64,000 nt of DNA from Tetragonia tetragonoides. Lineage: Eukaryota; Streptophyta; Magnoliopsida; Caryophyllales; Aizoaceae. The stretch spans positions 13,766,001 to 13,830,000 of the forward strand of contig CM076141.1 in assembly GCA_038025085.1 (NCBI GenBank). Reading direction: 5' to 3'. Under the pieces are notes generated by a model, which saw only the letters and a program-made list of their open reading frames with translations, was not told the DNA's origin and searched no databases. Below, in pieces: positions 1-11,524 of this stretch (within the stretch, counting starts at the first letter, position 1; each line of letters starts with the position of its first letter). Position numbers and translations under genes: made by a program.

Positions 1-222
1 CACATCATTTGAAGAATCACATTCTACAACTAGCTGAATGCCATTTTGACAATTTGTGTATTGCGGAAGCATTTTCAGACCATGGTAATCCCCCAGGATT
101 CCGGCTTTATTAGATTCCATAACACCAAGAGGAACCAAGTAAGCCCCAAGAATATTAGCACAATTGTCTCTGATATCACCACAACCTCCAACACCACATT
201 TTCCATCAGCAGAGTCATCAGA
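1..222 (-). pseudogene. Partial RNase H (RVT_3-type) domain of a LINE or solo RNase H gene, cut by window edge
   Basis: Reading the minus strand from about 222 down to 1 gives one open frame with the layout of the plant RNase H-like domain that ends many LINE polyproteins: an acidic strand (NSDDSADGKCGVGG), an IRDN turn, then a PLG..SNKAG stretch followed by helix and VVECDSS. In the family the usual spelling is KLN.DGS, GG..RD, SNKAE and VE.DS. Here the catalytic Glu of the NKAE helix reads Gly, and just upstream the frame is broken by a stop (TGA near 226) or a small indel, so it looks decayed. No reverse transcriptase is present on the higher-coordinate side, so it may be an isolated RNase H domain. 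The rest lies beyond the window. Confidence 0.6.
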
Positions 223-623
223 GTTTCATCCAATTCTTTACGGGGAGCTTTCATTATTAGTCCCACCCATCTTATTACAGCTAGTAGAGATTTTAGACTA
301 GTCATATATGTATATGACTATAATTATGAAGAAAAGCCATAGACTCATATCATATGACAAAAATTGTGAAATAATAGTTCAAAATGTATTAGGTACCAGC
401 AGCAGCTTGCTGTCACAGGCCTTAGGTCATTCATTTCCAGCTCTGAGTCTCTGACCTTGGATTTAACAGAGCGCAGCACCTTAGGTATGCTTTTGGAATA
501 CTAAATCATTTAGAGTCCAAGCAGCTTAGGTCCTGATTTAAATGTATAAAAACTCTTAACTTCAGAAACCTTTGTAGATAGACAAGAATAAATGACTAAA
601 CAGAAAGATCAGAAACGACATAC

Positions 624-2803
624 CTGAGCAGCTTTGCGTGGTTAGCATTTTAGACTGTACTTCTTCAGCAGCTTCTGCCATCCCATTGGCATTGTAGGAT
701 TGTATCATTGTAGCAAAGGTTATATGATCTGGCTCACAATTCTTTTCCTTCATTTCCAGGAATACCTCAACCATTTTATCAACATCTCCAGCCCGCCCAT
801 AGGCACTGATTACACAGTTGAAAAACGGAGTATCTAGAACCACATCAGAGTTCTCAACTTGCTTAAGAATTGAATCCACCCGGTAAAATTTCCCACCATT
901 ACTATAAGCATTAACAAGAGAGCAGTAGGTAATGGTATTAGGTTTTGTTCCCTGATGCTTCATTTTTAGGAAAAACTCATCCATCTTGTCGATGTTACCA
1001 GCACGTCCAAATACATCAATAATGATGTTGAAAGTCACAACAGTTGGGGTGAAGAACCTTGTCTTCATAAAATCCAGAACTGACTCAATTTTCTGGTACA
1101 TACCTGCTTTACCATAAGATCTGAGTAAGATGTTAAAGGTCCTAACATCTGGGCTTATCCCCATTAACTGAAACTCTTCATACCACCTCTCCATATTTTC
1201 AATATGCCCACAATTCCCATAAGCCGAAATGAAAGAGTTTAATGTGAAAACATCTGGATGGCATGTGGCAGTTTCAATCATGTCGGATAATTGATTTTCC
1301 ATCATTTCAAACAATCTGGCCTTGCCATATCCATCTATGACAGTGTTATATGTAATTGTACTGAAATCAATTCCCAGATATGACATGTCAACAAGTATTT
1401 GATCTACAAGATCAAAACGTTGGTGCTTAACGCAGCAGCTAAGTAACATCGTATATGTATGCACATCAGGTTTACAGTCATATACTGCTTTCATGTCATC
1501 AATGATTGAAAATGCTTTGTCAAAGAGGCCACAAAGGCCATAAGCATTCATCAACGCGGTAAACACATCAATGGTCGGCTGAAGCCCGTCAGACAGCAAC
1601 ACCTCAAAAAGTAAACCGGCCTGCTCTGCTTTCCTACATTTCCCAAGCATCATTAAAAGCTTGGTGTACGTTTGGCATCTTGGTTTGTACCACTCCTGTT
1701 TGCGGAGTAGTCCAAAAATCTATCCGTAGATTATGAATCTTTGTTAGACATGAATGACAAGAAAGATATTTAAGGAGATCAAGAAAGAAGGTTCAAGAAA
1801 ACAAGCGAAACAGACAGGTGTGTGACTTTCACACAAGAAACCCAAAGTCATAAGCTTAAGAAACAATGAGGATACAGGAAGAACAAAAGAGTATAGTCAA
1901 TCTTTTCTCAATATGGAGAGTTGGTGCATTTTCTAATCACTATGAAACTAAATGCACCAGGACAAGAGTATTGTTGAACTTCCAAAACCAAAAATTTGGA
2001 ACTGCAAACAAAGTGACCCTCATTTGGAGGGGTGAATTCAGTGGCGGATCTATTCATGGGGTTAGGGATTCCATTGAATTCACTTGGTTGGAATTTTTTT
2101 GTTAAATTCCTTTGTAAAATGATTTTCTTAATGCAATATTTATAATTTCTCCTATATGTTATAAGAGACGGACTCCACTTGAACTGATCCCTGATTCCGC
2201 CACTGGGTGAATTCATGGTAATCAAACAACTTTTCAACTAAAAGGAGTTTTACTGTTCGTCCTTCCTTGTTTCCTGCACTCAATAGTTACTCCAAAAATC
2301 CCAAATAATCCTAGCCAATAAAATATTTTGTTTTTCTCCCATTATAACACAGAAGTTATTACACTCTACCAGCATGAATGAAGCACAGCATGAACCAAAT
2401 TCCCAGAAATCAAAGATGGAAACACAGAGACACACAATACATATTAACAAAAAAGTTGGCTAACCTTGAGAGCAGATTCCCATTTGTACTGTTGAATGGC
2501 CTCATTCAAAGCTTCAAGAACATTTTTTGGGTACAAATTCTTATACTTCGTAGACCCAGCTTTTCTCTCAATGTTTTTAATGGCTGCCTCAGTCCAGAGT
2601 ATCCTAGCCAAGTCCTTATTCGATTGCTTCTGAATTCCCTTTGGCACTGCTTCGTGGGTTTTCTTTGCCGCTAAACAAAACCCAGATGGCAGTTTTGCTC
2701 TTTCGCGCTTTTTTTCGTTGAGGCATTTCGTCGAACAATTGGTGTGCGACAAATAAGATGACAACGAACTCAAATTAGGTGAACCCACAATTCCCAGCTC
2801 CAT
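624..2803 (-). CDS. P-class pentatricopeptide repeat protein, similar to Arabidopsis At3g53170
   Basis: Two exons are clear. Exon 1 is 2803-2465 (ATG at 2803, donor AAG|GTTAGC) and exon 2 is 1719-624 (acceptor ATAG|ATTTTTGG, donor TCAG|GTATGT). The junction is in phase 0 and restores the first repeat (...ALK|IFGLLRKQEWYKP). About 479 codons are covered, with around ten 35-residue P-type repeats, seen as recurrent TYNTVIDGYGKA, TFNIIIDVFGRAG and TYCSLVNAYS helices. Such proteins bind organellar RNA; exon 1 carries the N-terminal targeting region. The fit to the At3g53170 family is from memory of its repeat order. A short last exon should follow the perfect donor at 623, but I could not place it between 223 and 600. 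If the intron were retained, the frame would close at 562. Intron 1 carries a small hAT-type element. Confidence 0.85.
2039..2205. mobile_element. hAT-type MITE in PPR intron 1
   Basis: A 167-bp element with 10-bp terminal inverted repeats CAGTGGCGGA / TCCGCCACTG. It is flanked by a perfect 8-bp target duplication ggtgaatt (2031-2038 and 2206-2213). Eight-base duplications and CAGTG-type ends are typical of the hAT superfamily. It has no coding capacity. It lies wholly inside the first intron of the PPR gene, so it is spliced out. Confidence 0.9.
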
Positions 2804-3735
2804 TGAATTTGATTATAAGCCTGATTGTGAAGTTGTTTAGACTGGCTTCTTTATTGATATATCGCAGCTTGTAATTATCAATTTTGGGAGAAAATGGAAG
2901 AACAGAATGACACATACTAAAGCGAGATGGGGCTTCTTATTTCTTAGCGCGCCTAATTGAATTCATGTGCATAATGGGTAAGACAAGGCTGACCACGACT
3001 TTTTTTTGTTCCAAGTTAGGCACAATAGATTGGTACAATAAATTTACATACAATCGAAAAACGGAAATTCAAACCCGGGACCACGAGTTGAGTTAGTATA
3101 ACTTTGTTATTGTAAATGTTATGGATTAAACTCGGTAGGAGTAGATTTTTTATGAGGGTTGCGATTAGAGTTGACTGGACAAACGGAAATAACATACTAT
3201 CTATTTTAAAGGACAAGCTTAATATGATATGTAATCGACCTTCCTTGTTATATCTAGGTAGAAGTTTATTTGGACTTTGGAGTTAATGTGATAATATCAT
3301 TGTTAAAGTTACCTATCCTCCTTGACGGGATACGCTGTTGTTGATATATTGAGCAAATTTTCATATCTACAACCACTAACTTTGTTGAGCTGACTAGTTG
3401 AGCATGAGAAGTATCACCTATTCATTTTCTATTTTACAACTTATATGCTCTTGGCAATGACTTATTTGGTCCCTTCTCGCCTCACTTCATGAGTACCAAA
3501 TACTTTGCCATTGGAGTTCTTAATACCCAGATATTAGCATCCATTAATTCAATTTATTGGTGCGAGTGATCAGGCTTAAACACATGAACATGCCTTTAGT
3601 ATTGCAAAGTTCCAGCAAAGCAAAATGCCCATAGCAAGATAATGCAACCCAAATCATTCGGAACCCTCTTGATTTAAATGACACCCTAGAAATAGCCCAA
3701 CACCCCTAAAATAGCCTAACTTTCTAATCAGGATA
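2804..3735. other. Intergenic region between divergent PPR and GLOX-like genes
   Basis: It separates the minus-strand PPR gene from the plus-strand GLOX-like gene, so both promoters must lie here. AT-rich with stop codons in all frames; no repeat or RNA gene was recognised. Confidence 0.5.
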
Positions 3736-3744
3736 CTATAAAAA
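3736..3744 (+). promoter_or_regulatory. Likely TATA box of the GLOX-like gene
   Basis: CTATAAAAA lies about 100 bp before the ATG at 3841, and the 5' leader between them includes a CT-repeat just before the start codon (context AAACATGG). This is the only good TATA match near the start; its role is inferred from position. Confidence 0.5.
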
Positions 3745-3840
3745 TGTATATACCCAGGACTTAATAATCACTTGCTAATTGCTATTCACTCTTGTATAAA
3801 CACCACTGAAAATCTCACACTCTCTCTCTCTCCATCAAAC

Positions 3841-5841
3841 ATGGATTACAATCCAATCTTTCCTAGCACAATTCTAGCAATATTGCTAATTACATTTTCC
3901 TTCTTATTTCATCATTGTATTGCCGTGACCACAGGCACATTAATAGGACAACAAGGCCAATGGCAACTCCTCAGAAACAACTCAGGGGTAGTAGCCATGC
4001 ACATGGCACTAACCCACCACAAAACCGTCTTACTCTTTGACCAAACCGGCTCCGGACCCTCCAGCTACCGCCTCATAAAACGGTCAAACGGGACCCGGTG
4101 TAGTGGGACCCGCGTCGCGGACATTCAGGACTCTACATGCTATGCACACTCCTTAGAGTACCACATAGGCACCAACACCCTCCGACCTCTACGCATAGCA
4201 TCCGACCCGTTTTCCTCCTCGGGCTCGTTCCTAAGCAACGGTACCCTACTCCAAACGGGCGGGTACAGAAACGGGTACAAAAAGATCCGACTTTTTCACC
4301 CTTGTGACGATAAGAAGTGTGATTGGAGGCTATCAAGGGCTAGGCTCTCTGACAATAGGTGGTATGCTACAAGTCAGTTGCTCCCTAGTGATGATGACCG
4401 AGTCATTGTTGTTGGGGGACAGAGGGTGTTTTCCTACGAATTCTATCCTAAGAAATCATCCAAAGAAACATCATTTAATCTCCCATTTTTGCAGCAAACT
4501 TACAATAAATCCGAAGGAGGAAACAATCTTTATCCTTTCCTTCATCTTTCATCCGATGGCAATCTCTTCATTTTCGCCAACCGTGATTCAATCCTTTTCG
4601 ACTATAAGAGGAACCAGGTGGTTAAGACTTACCCTCAGATGCCTGGCCTAGGGTCTAGGAACTACCCTGGCTCGGGCTCATCGATCATCTTGCCATTGGA
4701 TCACCAAGACCAGTTCCAGAAAGTCGAGGTCATGGTGTGTGGGGGCGCGGCTGAGGGAGCCCATACCGCGGCTAGCCGGGGCCGGTTCCTAGAGGGACTA
4801 CGAACCTGCGGTAGGATGGTCATCACAGGTGAGGGTTGTTCTTATTTTCCCATTCATTTCAGTTAACTGCCTCTTAACTACCTTTTTGAAGTGAAAGATG
4901 AAAAACTTTAACCATAAATCTATGAAGAATAAACTACTTTTCCTAGTAGATAAGATTTTTAAGAATTGGTGACCAGAATTTATGTAGTTTAATTTCACAA
5001 AGTTAGTTCTTGAAGCCTACAAAAGAACTTCGTCTATCGGCTCAAATTCACAAATTATACTATAGAGAAAGGAGCTCCAGAGGATCCAAACACATAGCAA
5101 TGTTGTTGATTGTTTAACATATATGTAACAGGACACCAGAATGCTTGGAACATGGAAGACATGCCACGTCCACGCCTTCTCATGGACATGATCCTCCTCC
5201 CTACAGGCAACATCTTATTCATCAATGGCGCGGAGAGGGGAGCCGCTGGTTGGAACAATGCAGATCGTCCAGCAAGTATCCCATTCCTCTACAAACCGAA
5301 AAGGTCCCTAGGGAGACGATTTTCATTACTTAAGTCGACAAATGTATCTCGAATGTACCATTCATCAGCCATTCTTTTACCTGATGGCCGGGTTCTAGTA
5401 GGTGGAGGTAACGTTAACAGGAGGTACACTTACCACAATGTGACATACCCTACAGAGTTAAGGCTACAAGCATTTGCTCCTCAGTACACAGACCAAAGAT
5501 TTAACCACAATAGGCCAAGTAACGTTTCACTAGAGGATGGCGACGGTGTTAATGTGAAGTATGGTCAGCAATTTTTGGTAAGGTTTCATCTGGGTACCAG
5601 GCCTAACATGGTGCAATTCAATGCTTATTCGCCTCCATTTACGACTCACTCGGTTTCGATGAACCAAAGGATGCTAAAGCTCAGGAGCACCAAGATGGTG
5701 AGGGGTAAAGGTGGGTTGGTTACTGTCATGGTGGAAGCTCCTCCTTCACCTAATGTTGCACCTCCTGGTTATTACATGCTCTATGTTGTCAATGCTGGGA
5801 TTCCTAGTGTTGGTCAATGGGTCAGGTTTGCAAATGCTTGA
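3841..5841 (+). CDS. GLOX: Galactose-oxidase/glyoxal-oxidase-like secreted copper radical oxidase (aldehyde oxidase GLOX family)
   Basis: Exons 3841-4828 and 5132-5841, joined at ACAG|GTGAGG ... AACAG|GACACC, give 565 aa. Residues 1-28 form a signal peptide (hydrophobic stretch ending in CIA). Then comes an N-terminal glyoxal-oxidase beta-propeller, with kelch-like VVGG and LLPTGNILFINGA strands, and a C-terminal DUF1929 domain ending PPGYYMLYVVN..PSVGQWV. Expected copper ligands by family comparison are Tyr175 (RWYATSQL), Tyr405-His406 (RMYHSS) and His502 (TTHSVSMNQR); Cys100 is the likely partner of the Tyr-Cys crosslink. Family members oxidise aldehydes or sugars to give hydrogen peroxide in the cell wall, often in anthers; the substrate here is unknown. 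Both halves are intact and no lesion was seen. The ATG at 3841 fits the signal peptide and a good Kozak context. Confidence 0.92.
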
Positions 5842-6457
5842 AATCATTGAAGGATATAGTCATGAATTCATGAATGGTAATTAAATGAGATGAATTGATG
5901 TTAATTAAGATTTTATATGTAAGTCAAGCATATTGTTCTATTCTTATTAGGTATCTAATCAATTATTCTATTTGTATTGATTTTCAACTAATATGGCTAT
6001 TTGCCTAATATGACATAATTTCATTTTTTTTTTCCCATCTTGTTTTGTACTTTGAAATATATTATGTTTAGCCTACACTTTGTTCAATATACACTCCATT
6101 AAACCAACAAGCACTTAGATGAGTTAGTGAGGGACTCTTCTAGCTTAAGCAAAGATCTCGGGTTTGAGACCCTGTGAATGCAGCAATGTTAAATACTTGT
6201 TTTAAAATGTTTTGGGCGGGCGGGTTGAAATTTCGGATTATTTTGAGCTGAAAGCAAACTTGGAATTATTCGTGGCGAACGGACTGAATCTCCAAAAAAA
6301 TAACCAGCACGCCCATATAAAATTCTCAAACTTCTCACATCAAAAGAAAAACTCTTCAAACTTCAAAACAGGGGAAATAGAGTGGGAAATACCACCATTA
6401 ACGGCTTTTCAAAACCAACAGCAAAGTTGCAATGACACATAGAATTGCAGTGAAAAT
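5842..6457. other. Intergenic region, GLOX-like 3' end to PPR 5' region
   Basis: AT-rich 3' flank of the oxidase gene followed by the 5' region of the next PPR gene. Around 6115-6175 there is a weak tRNA/SINE-like box-B match (GGTTTGAGACC), but no tail or target duplication, so it is not called. Confidence 0.4.
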
Positions 6458-8101
6458 ATGAAATTAACAGAACTATCAGCCAACACTCTATTGAAAAATT
6501 GCAATTCAATTTCTCACCTTAAGCAAATCCATGCCCAAATATTGAAGCTTGATCTTCATAAAGCCTCATCCGTGGTTTCTTCCCTTATTTCTCAATACGC
6601 TTCTCTCTCTCCTCGTTACATCCATCTTTTCTCTCATCATCCTACATTATTGTTCTTCAATCATTCAATCAGATCCTTTTCTAAAACCCCATCTCTCTGC
6701 TTTGAATCATTGAAATTATACCTTCAAATGGTCCGTTATAAAATCAAACCCGATAACTACACTTACCCTTTTCTTTTCAACTCTTGTGCTTCCCTTTGTG
6801 CACTTAATCATGGGACTGAGGCTCATGGTCGCGTTTTAAAAACTGGGTTTGGTTCATTTGTTGAGGTTTTTAATGCACTGATTGATATGTATGGAAAATG
6901 TAGTGAATTGGTTTGTGCCCGCCAAGTGTTTGATGAAATGTCTCAGAGAGATGTTGTGTCTTATAATGCTCTTTTGGGAGCACATGCGAGACTAGGAGAG
7001 GATATGAAGGGTGCCCAGTTTGTTTTTGATCAAATGCCTGTGAGAAATTTGATTTCTTGGAATGCTATGGTTGTGGGTTATGTCAATAGTGGTGATTTGT
7101 ATTCGGCTCGGGTTAGTTTTGATAAGATGGCTGAGAGAAATGTTGTAACTTGGACGACGATGCTAGTGGGTTATACCAAAAATGGGGTGATGGATGTGGC
7201 TAGGTTCATTTTCGATGCTATGCCTGAGAAGACTATAGTTTGCTGGACAGCTATGATTTCTGGGTATGTTCAAAATCGACAACCACATGAAGCTTTGGCC
7301 TTATTTCGTAGAATGGTAAGTGCCAAAGTAAGGCCTGATGCTTTTGCGATGACCGCTGTGATCTCTGCATTAGCACAAATAAGGTGTCCTGATTTGGCCA
7401 ATTGGATTACTAATTTAGTGGATCAGGCTCGCACTGAGCGAAATGAGCGAGTCCTTACTTCCTTAGTTGATATGCATGCGAAATGTGGCAACATTGAAGA
7501 AGCTTGTCAGATGTTTGAAGAGATTCCTCAGCCTGATGTATTCCCTTATAGTGCATTGATAACAGGCCTTGCTTCACATGGACATGGCACGACAGCACTC
7601 GATGTTTTTCACAGAATGAAGATGGCAAAGGTTAGACCTGATCATATAACCTTTGTCGGTGTATTGAATGCATGCAGCCATACAGGACTTGTTGAAGAAG
7701 GTTTAAGATATTGGGAGAGCATGAGAATTGATTACAAGATTGAGCCAGATGCGGATCATTATGCTTGCATAGTTGATATGCTTGGGCGTGCTGGCAGACT
7801 TGAGCAAGCATACAAGATGGTTCAGAGTATGCCAATGGGTCCCCGTCCTGGAGCTTTAGGTGCCCTTCTTGCTGCGTGTCGGACGTATAACAATGTTGAG
7901 ATTGCAGAAATTGTTGCTCAGGAACTGTTTACATTAGAACCTCTGAATACTGGGAATTATGTGCTGCTCTCTGGTATCTATGCTGCTAGAGAGCAATGGG
8001 ATGAGGCAGAAAGAGTACGGAGAGCTATGAAGGAGAAAATCACATCTAAGCTACCTGGTTATAGTAGGGCTGAACTTGACAGAAGTGACAGAGATCGTTG
8101 A
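6458..8101 (+). CDS. PLS-class PPR protein with E motif, single exon
   Basis: An intronless 547-aa frame. It starts with the LLKNC..ISHLKQIHAQILK signature of PLS-class plant PPR proteins. About eleven P/L/S repeats follow, each with clear motifs (LIDMYGKC, VVSYNALLGAHAR, LISWNAMVVGYV, VVTWTTMLVGYTKNG, HITFVGVLNACSHTGLVEEG). An E-type end follows (PGALGALLAACRTYNNVEIAE, NYVLLSGIYAAREQWDEAERVRRAMK). There is no DYW domain. E-class proteins usually specify C-to-U editing sites in plastid or mitochondrial RNA; the target here is unknown. The tail after LPGYSRAEL is short and unlike the usual SWIEL ending, so a late frameshift is possible. A decayed second copy lies at 34153-35075. Confidence 0.88.
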   Translation: MKLTELSANTLLKNCNSISHLKQIHAQILKLDLHKASSVVSSLISQYASLSPRYIHLFSHHPTLLFFNHSIRSFSKTPSLCFESLKLYLQMVRYKIKPDNYTYPFLFNSCASLCALNHGTEAHGRVLKTGFGSFVEVFNALIDMYGKCSELVCARQVFDEMSQRDVVSYNALLGAHARLGEDMKGAQFVFDQMPVRNLISWNAMVVGYVNSGDLYSARVSFDKMAERNVVTWTTMLVGYTKNGVMDVARFIFDAMPEKTIVCWTAMISGYVQNRQPHEALALFRRMVSAKVRPDAFAMTAVISALAQIRCPDLANWITNLVDQARTERNERVLTSLVDMHAKCGNIEEACQMFEEIPQPDVFPYSALITGLASHGHGTTALDVFHRMKMAKVRPDHITFVGVLNACSHTGLVEEGLRYWESMRIDYKIEPDADHYACIVDMLGRAGRLEQAYKMVQSMPMGPRPGALGALLAACRTYNNVEIAEIVAQELFTLEPLNTGNYVLLSGIYAAREQWDEAERVRRAMKEKITSKLPGYSRAELDRSDRDR

Positions 8102-8359
8102 GCTCCATGGAACAGAGCTGGATGAATGAGCTATATTTTTAAAATTTTGGAGTTATTTGTTCTACCAAAAGATCTCTATGTAAGACCGTTTCATAGGGAG
8201 ACAATCAAAAGTAACACTTTTTATCTGCCCGTATGCTTGGACAATGGTTATTGTTCAGAAAGTGGCACATATTGCATATTGCACATTGAAGAATTTCACA
8301 GTTCTATTTAGGAATCAGCACTAGAAGTGAACCCTCTAATGCTGCTTATACATCACCTA

Positions 8360-11300
8360 TTATTGATTGGCAAACAGATGGTAGTATCTAACGTCATTTA
8401 GCACTAATCTGACAGCTGAGATCGTAGTTGCCACTGCGAGGAGGGAACAAACAACAATGATAGCCCAATGCCATGCTTTCTGCTCAGGTCTAGCTGTTTT
8501 CCCCTTAACCTGTGCATTCGGTAAGCATTAGCACTTAATGCCAGCTCTACACTTACTAGTTGTATCCAAAATTTTTGGCATTTCAGAGTTACCTTAATGA
8601 ATATCATGCTTGGGAAAATGAAGGTTAATGCAATGAGTATGAATGATCCCAAAAGGTTGATGACGTCTCCGATAAAAGGTATGGCTGCTGCTACAGCTGT
8701 GGTTCCCGTAAAGAGGAGCACTCGTAGGAAGAATCGCCGTTTTAAATTCTCTTTTGAGTAAATTCCCTCGTCAAGTTTCAGGAACTTGGTGTCTAGGACT
8801 TCATGAACTGGTTGAATAAACATCTGATACCATATGTAAAGTGTCAGGTATGCTTCTAACAGACAGAAAGAAAGATAGTCGTTCAGTTTCAATTCATGAA
8901 TTCAGATCAGATGGTCAATGTATATAGTATCTTCAGGCTTCAATGAATGAAGACCTGTTCATAAATAGGCATGAAGAACTCCTATTGATTTTATCTTCTA
9001 CGATATGATGATGACATGGCTCCCATGTGAAGCAAATAATAAAATGTGGATGTGGGGAGGCTGGAAGTTACTCTTGGACATCAAGGAGCAAAAATGGTAC
9101 TTACATGTTGGGAGATAATATTCTGCAGAAATACTACGGAGGTTATTAGGATCTTTGCCCATTTCGGCCCGCTTAGCGCTTTTGGATACGAGTGATCACC
9201 AGAGCTATTTATTTTGAATTTCATTCTGTCCCCACACCGCCTTATTTATGATTCAAATACTAGTATTATTTTCCTTGAAGACCATATCATAAGTAAAAGT
9301 TTTGACCTGTATTTCCAGTAGCATGCCTGAAGTGTGCATACAACAATGGCTGATAGTGCACCAAACGCATTCCATACCCGATCCACTGTGCTTCCTTTAA
9401 CTTCATAGTCTTTCTGTCTGGTGGATTTTCCTGCAGAAATGAGTAAATGAATAAGTTTTCTCTTAACTTTATTTGTCTGCAGTAGCTCTACTTGTATCCA
9501 TGCATGGTCAGGATAATTAGAGGTTGAGGACCTATATTGCTTTAGGTGTTGGGGGGGGGGGGATGTGGTGGATAAAATAATAGCAATATAGTGGCAGCTG
9601 GCAGCACGAGAAGTGGTAGTAAAATTCATTAAAATACATGTGCAGTCTCCTTTGGTTGTATCATTGTATTCATATGAATCTTTACATGTGTATGTGTTAA
9701 TGCAGAAACATTTTTGGGTTACAGCACTGAAATGTTAAGCAGAAGGTACCTACCATCGATAGATAATGCCACCAAAAGGATACCAACCTAACCGCAGGTG
9801 AGAACAACAGATGCTCCTAGCCACACTCTCATGGCAGACATGTTGGGTACGACAATAGCGAATATGAAGTATGCAATTCCTGTCATGATGATGAAGTACT
9901 GAAGCCTCAAGGTAGAGTCACTGAACACCAAATTTATCTCCTGTATGAAAAATATCCCAAGTTAATTTAGGACTATGATTAATGCCCTTTATATGCATGA
10001 AATACCATTGTACATATGCAGTTTAGTTTATATTGGAGCTTTTCATTAAGATTTTATAGAAGCTAAGGAATTAGGATATCCGCTTTCAGTGCTTGGTCAT
10101 TGATTTCTCTAACCTACGATGCGGTTAACTTCAAGCTATACCTTCAGTGCTCTGCCTCCAAGAAGGATGAAACCCATATTCCCCAGAAGAAAGGTGGAAA
10201 ATTGGAATATCCATGTGATGTGGTACATTTTCCTCCCTTCATTTAGAATTATGCTGTTAGGAAACTTTTTCAATTTCCATTATAGAGATTAGATTTGGTG
10301 TTATCTCCTGTGATTTCCTTGTGTTGACTAAACTATTCTTTTGTTGAGAAGACAAACCAAATAGAAATCCCATGATGTCTCTATATCGTATGAATCTCTG
10401 GCCTTGAATGAAGTGAAAACCTGCCAATAGCCAGTTCGCATAGGCAGTGAAGAGGCCAACAATAAATAAGCAAGATATACCCCATGCCCAACCAAGAGGC
10501 ACCAACATAAGATATGAAAAGCTTAATATCAAGCCACAATTGAAGCTTGTTGCTAGCAACAAACCGACCTGCTGCCATGTATCTGCACGTTTCCCAAGTC
10601 TAATTTGTTAGTAAAACACTCTGAATCATAAGCGTTAGAGAATACTAAATACTAACTACTAACCTAGATTCCCGTGTCCATTTAAATATAGGAAGGAATA
10701 GTGTTGCCTAAGTGGTATGTTCCGGTGCTTGGAATAGGTACACGTATGTAGCTGGTGACGTAGCTTAGTTGATGGTCCATATGCATATGTTTAGTTATAT
10801 GCAGGATCATGGACATGCTAAAAGTATTAGTTTTGATCCATAATTGGATTTTTGTTGTAACATATTGGTAAATTCTAAGCACCGTGCCAATTAAAATTGT
10901 GCAGGACAAAATTGGAAAAGTTGTGTGCACGTTCAGCTAAATTGAAAAAGTATCTGCACAACTCTAAAAACTAGTAATCAAACACCAAAGCTATAAACTT
11001 TTTGCTGCATTTGAATTAGATGTTCTGTAAGTTTTGCTTAATTTGAATATCTTTTTTCGGCAAGTAATGTTAAGACTTTAGTTAACGATTTAGCTAGACT
11101 ATAAGAACATCATAATATGCAATTCCCCAACTTGTTGGAAGGGTTGAGAACAAACATCCAATTTCACCATTGTAGAGATGTCGTGCTTGAAAGTTTCGTG
11201 ACAAGGAACATGAGGACCAAAAAGTGGTAAACACTAACCAGGGGGTTAGAGAGAAACGTAACACTAAGTGAGGATTGACATAGAGAAATAACTCAGGATG

Positions 11301-11524
11301 ACATATAGTGATCGGAGTACAGGGCTCTCGTATCTGGACACGAGACAAAATGCTGTCATATGGAAACTATCATGGACATTATCAAATTAGGCTGAGTGAT
11401 GAAACTAACCATGGCCAATAGTGTGAGCTGAAGATGAACTGTCTTTTGGTATTTGATCATCCCTTATGTATTCTGACTCTATGTCAAAAGCTTTTGAGTG
11501 GCTAGTTTTGTCTTCTCTCTCCAT
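8360..11524 (-). pseudogene. ProT-like amino acid permease, pseudogene copy A
   Basis: Exon by exon it matches its intact neighbour at 12603-15746: exons 11524-11410, 10582-10358, 10236-10142, 9940-9754, 9430-9307, about 9190-9105, 8823-8593 and 8509-8360. Exons 1-4, 7 and 8 have the same lengths as in the neighbour and their splice sites are kept. Three lesions break it. In exon 4 the Tyr codon after LTCG reads TAG. Exon 5 is 124 instead of 125 nt, because one A is missing in the codon after VVC (near 9339). Exon 6 has lost its 5' part and acceptor, so only PKALSGPKWAKILI... remains. The start MEREDKTSHSKAF and the stop TAA are preserved, which suggests recent loss. A truncated RNA could still be made. 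Confidence 0.88.

Noticed and set aside
6115..6180. Possible SINE with box-B-like GGTTTGAGACC
   Set aside because: No tail, duplication or clear box A.
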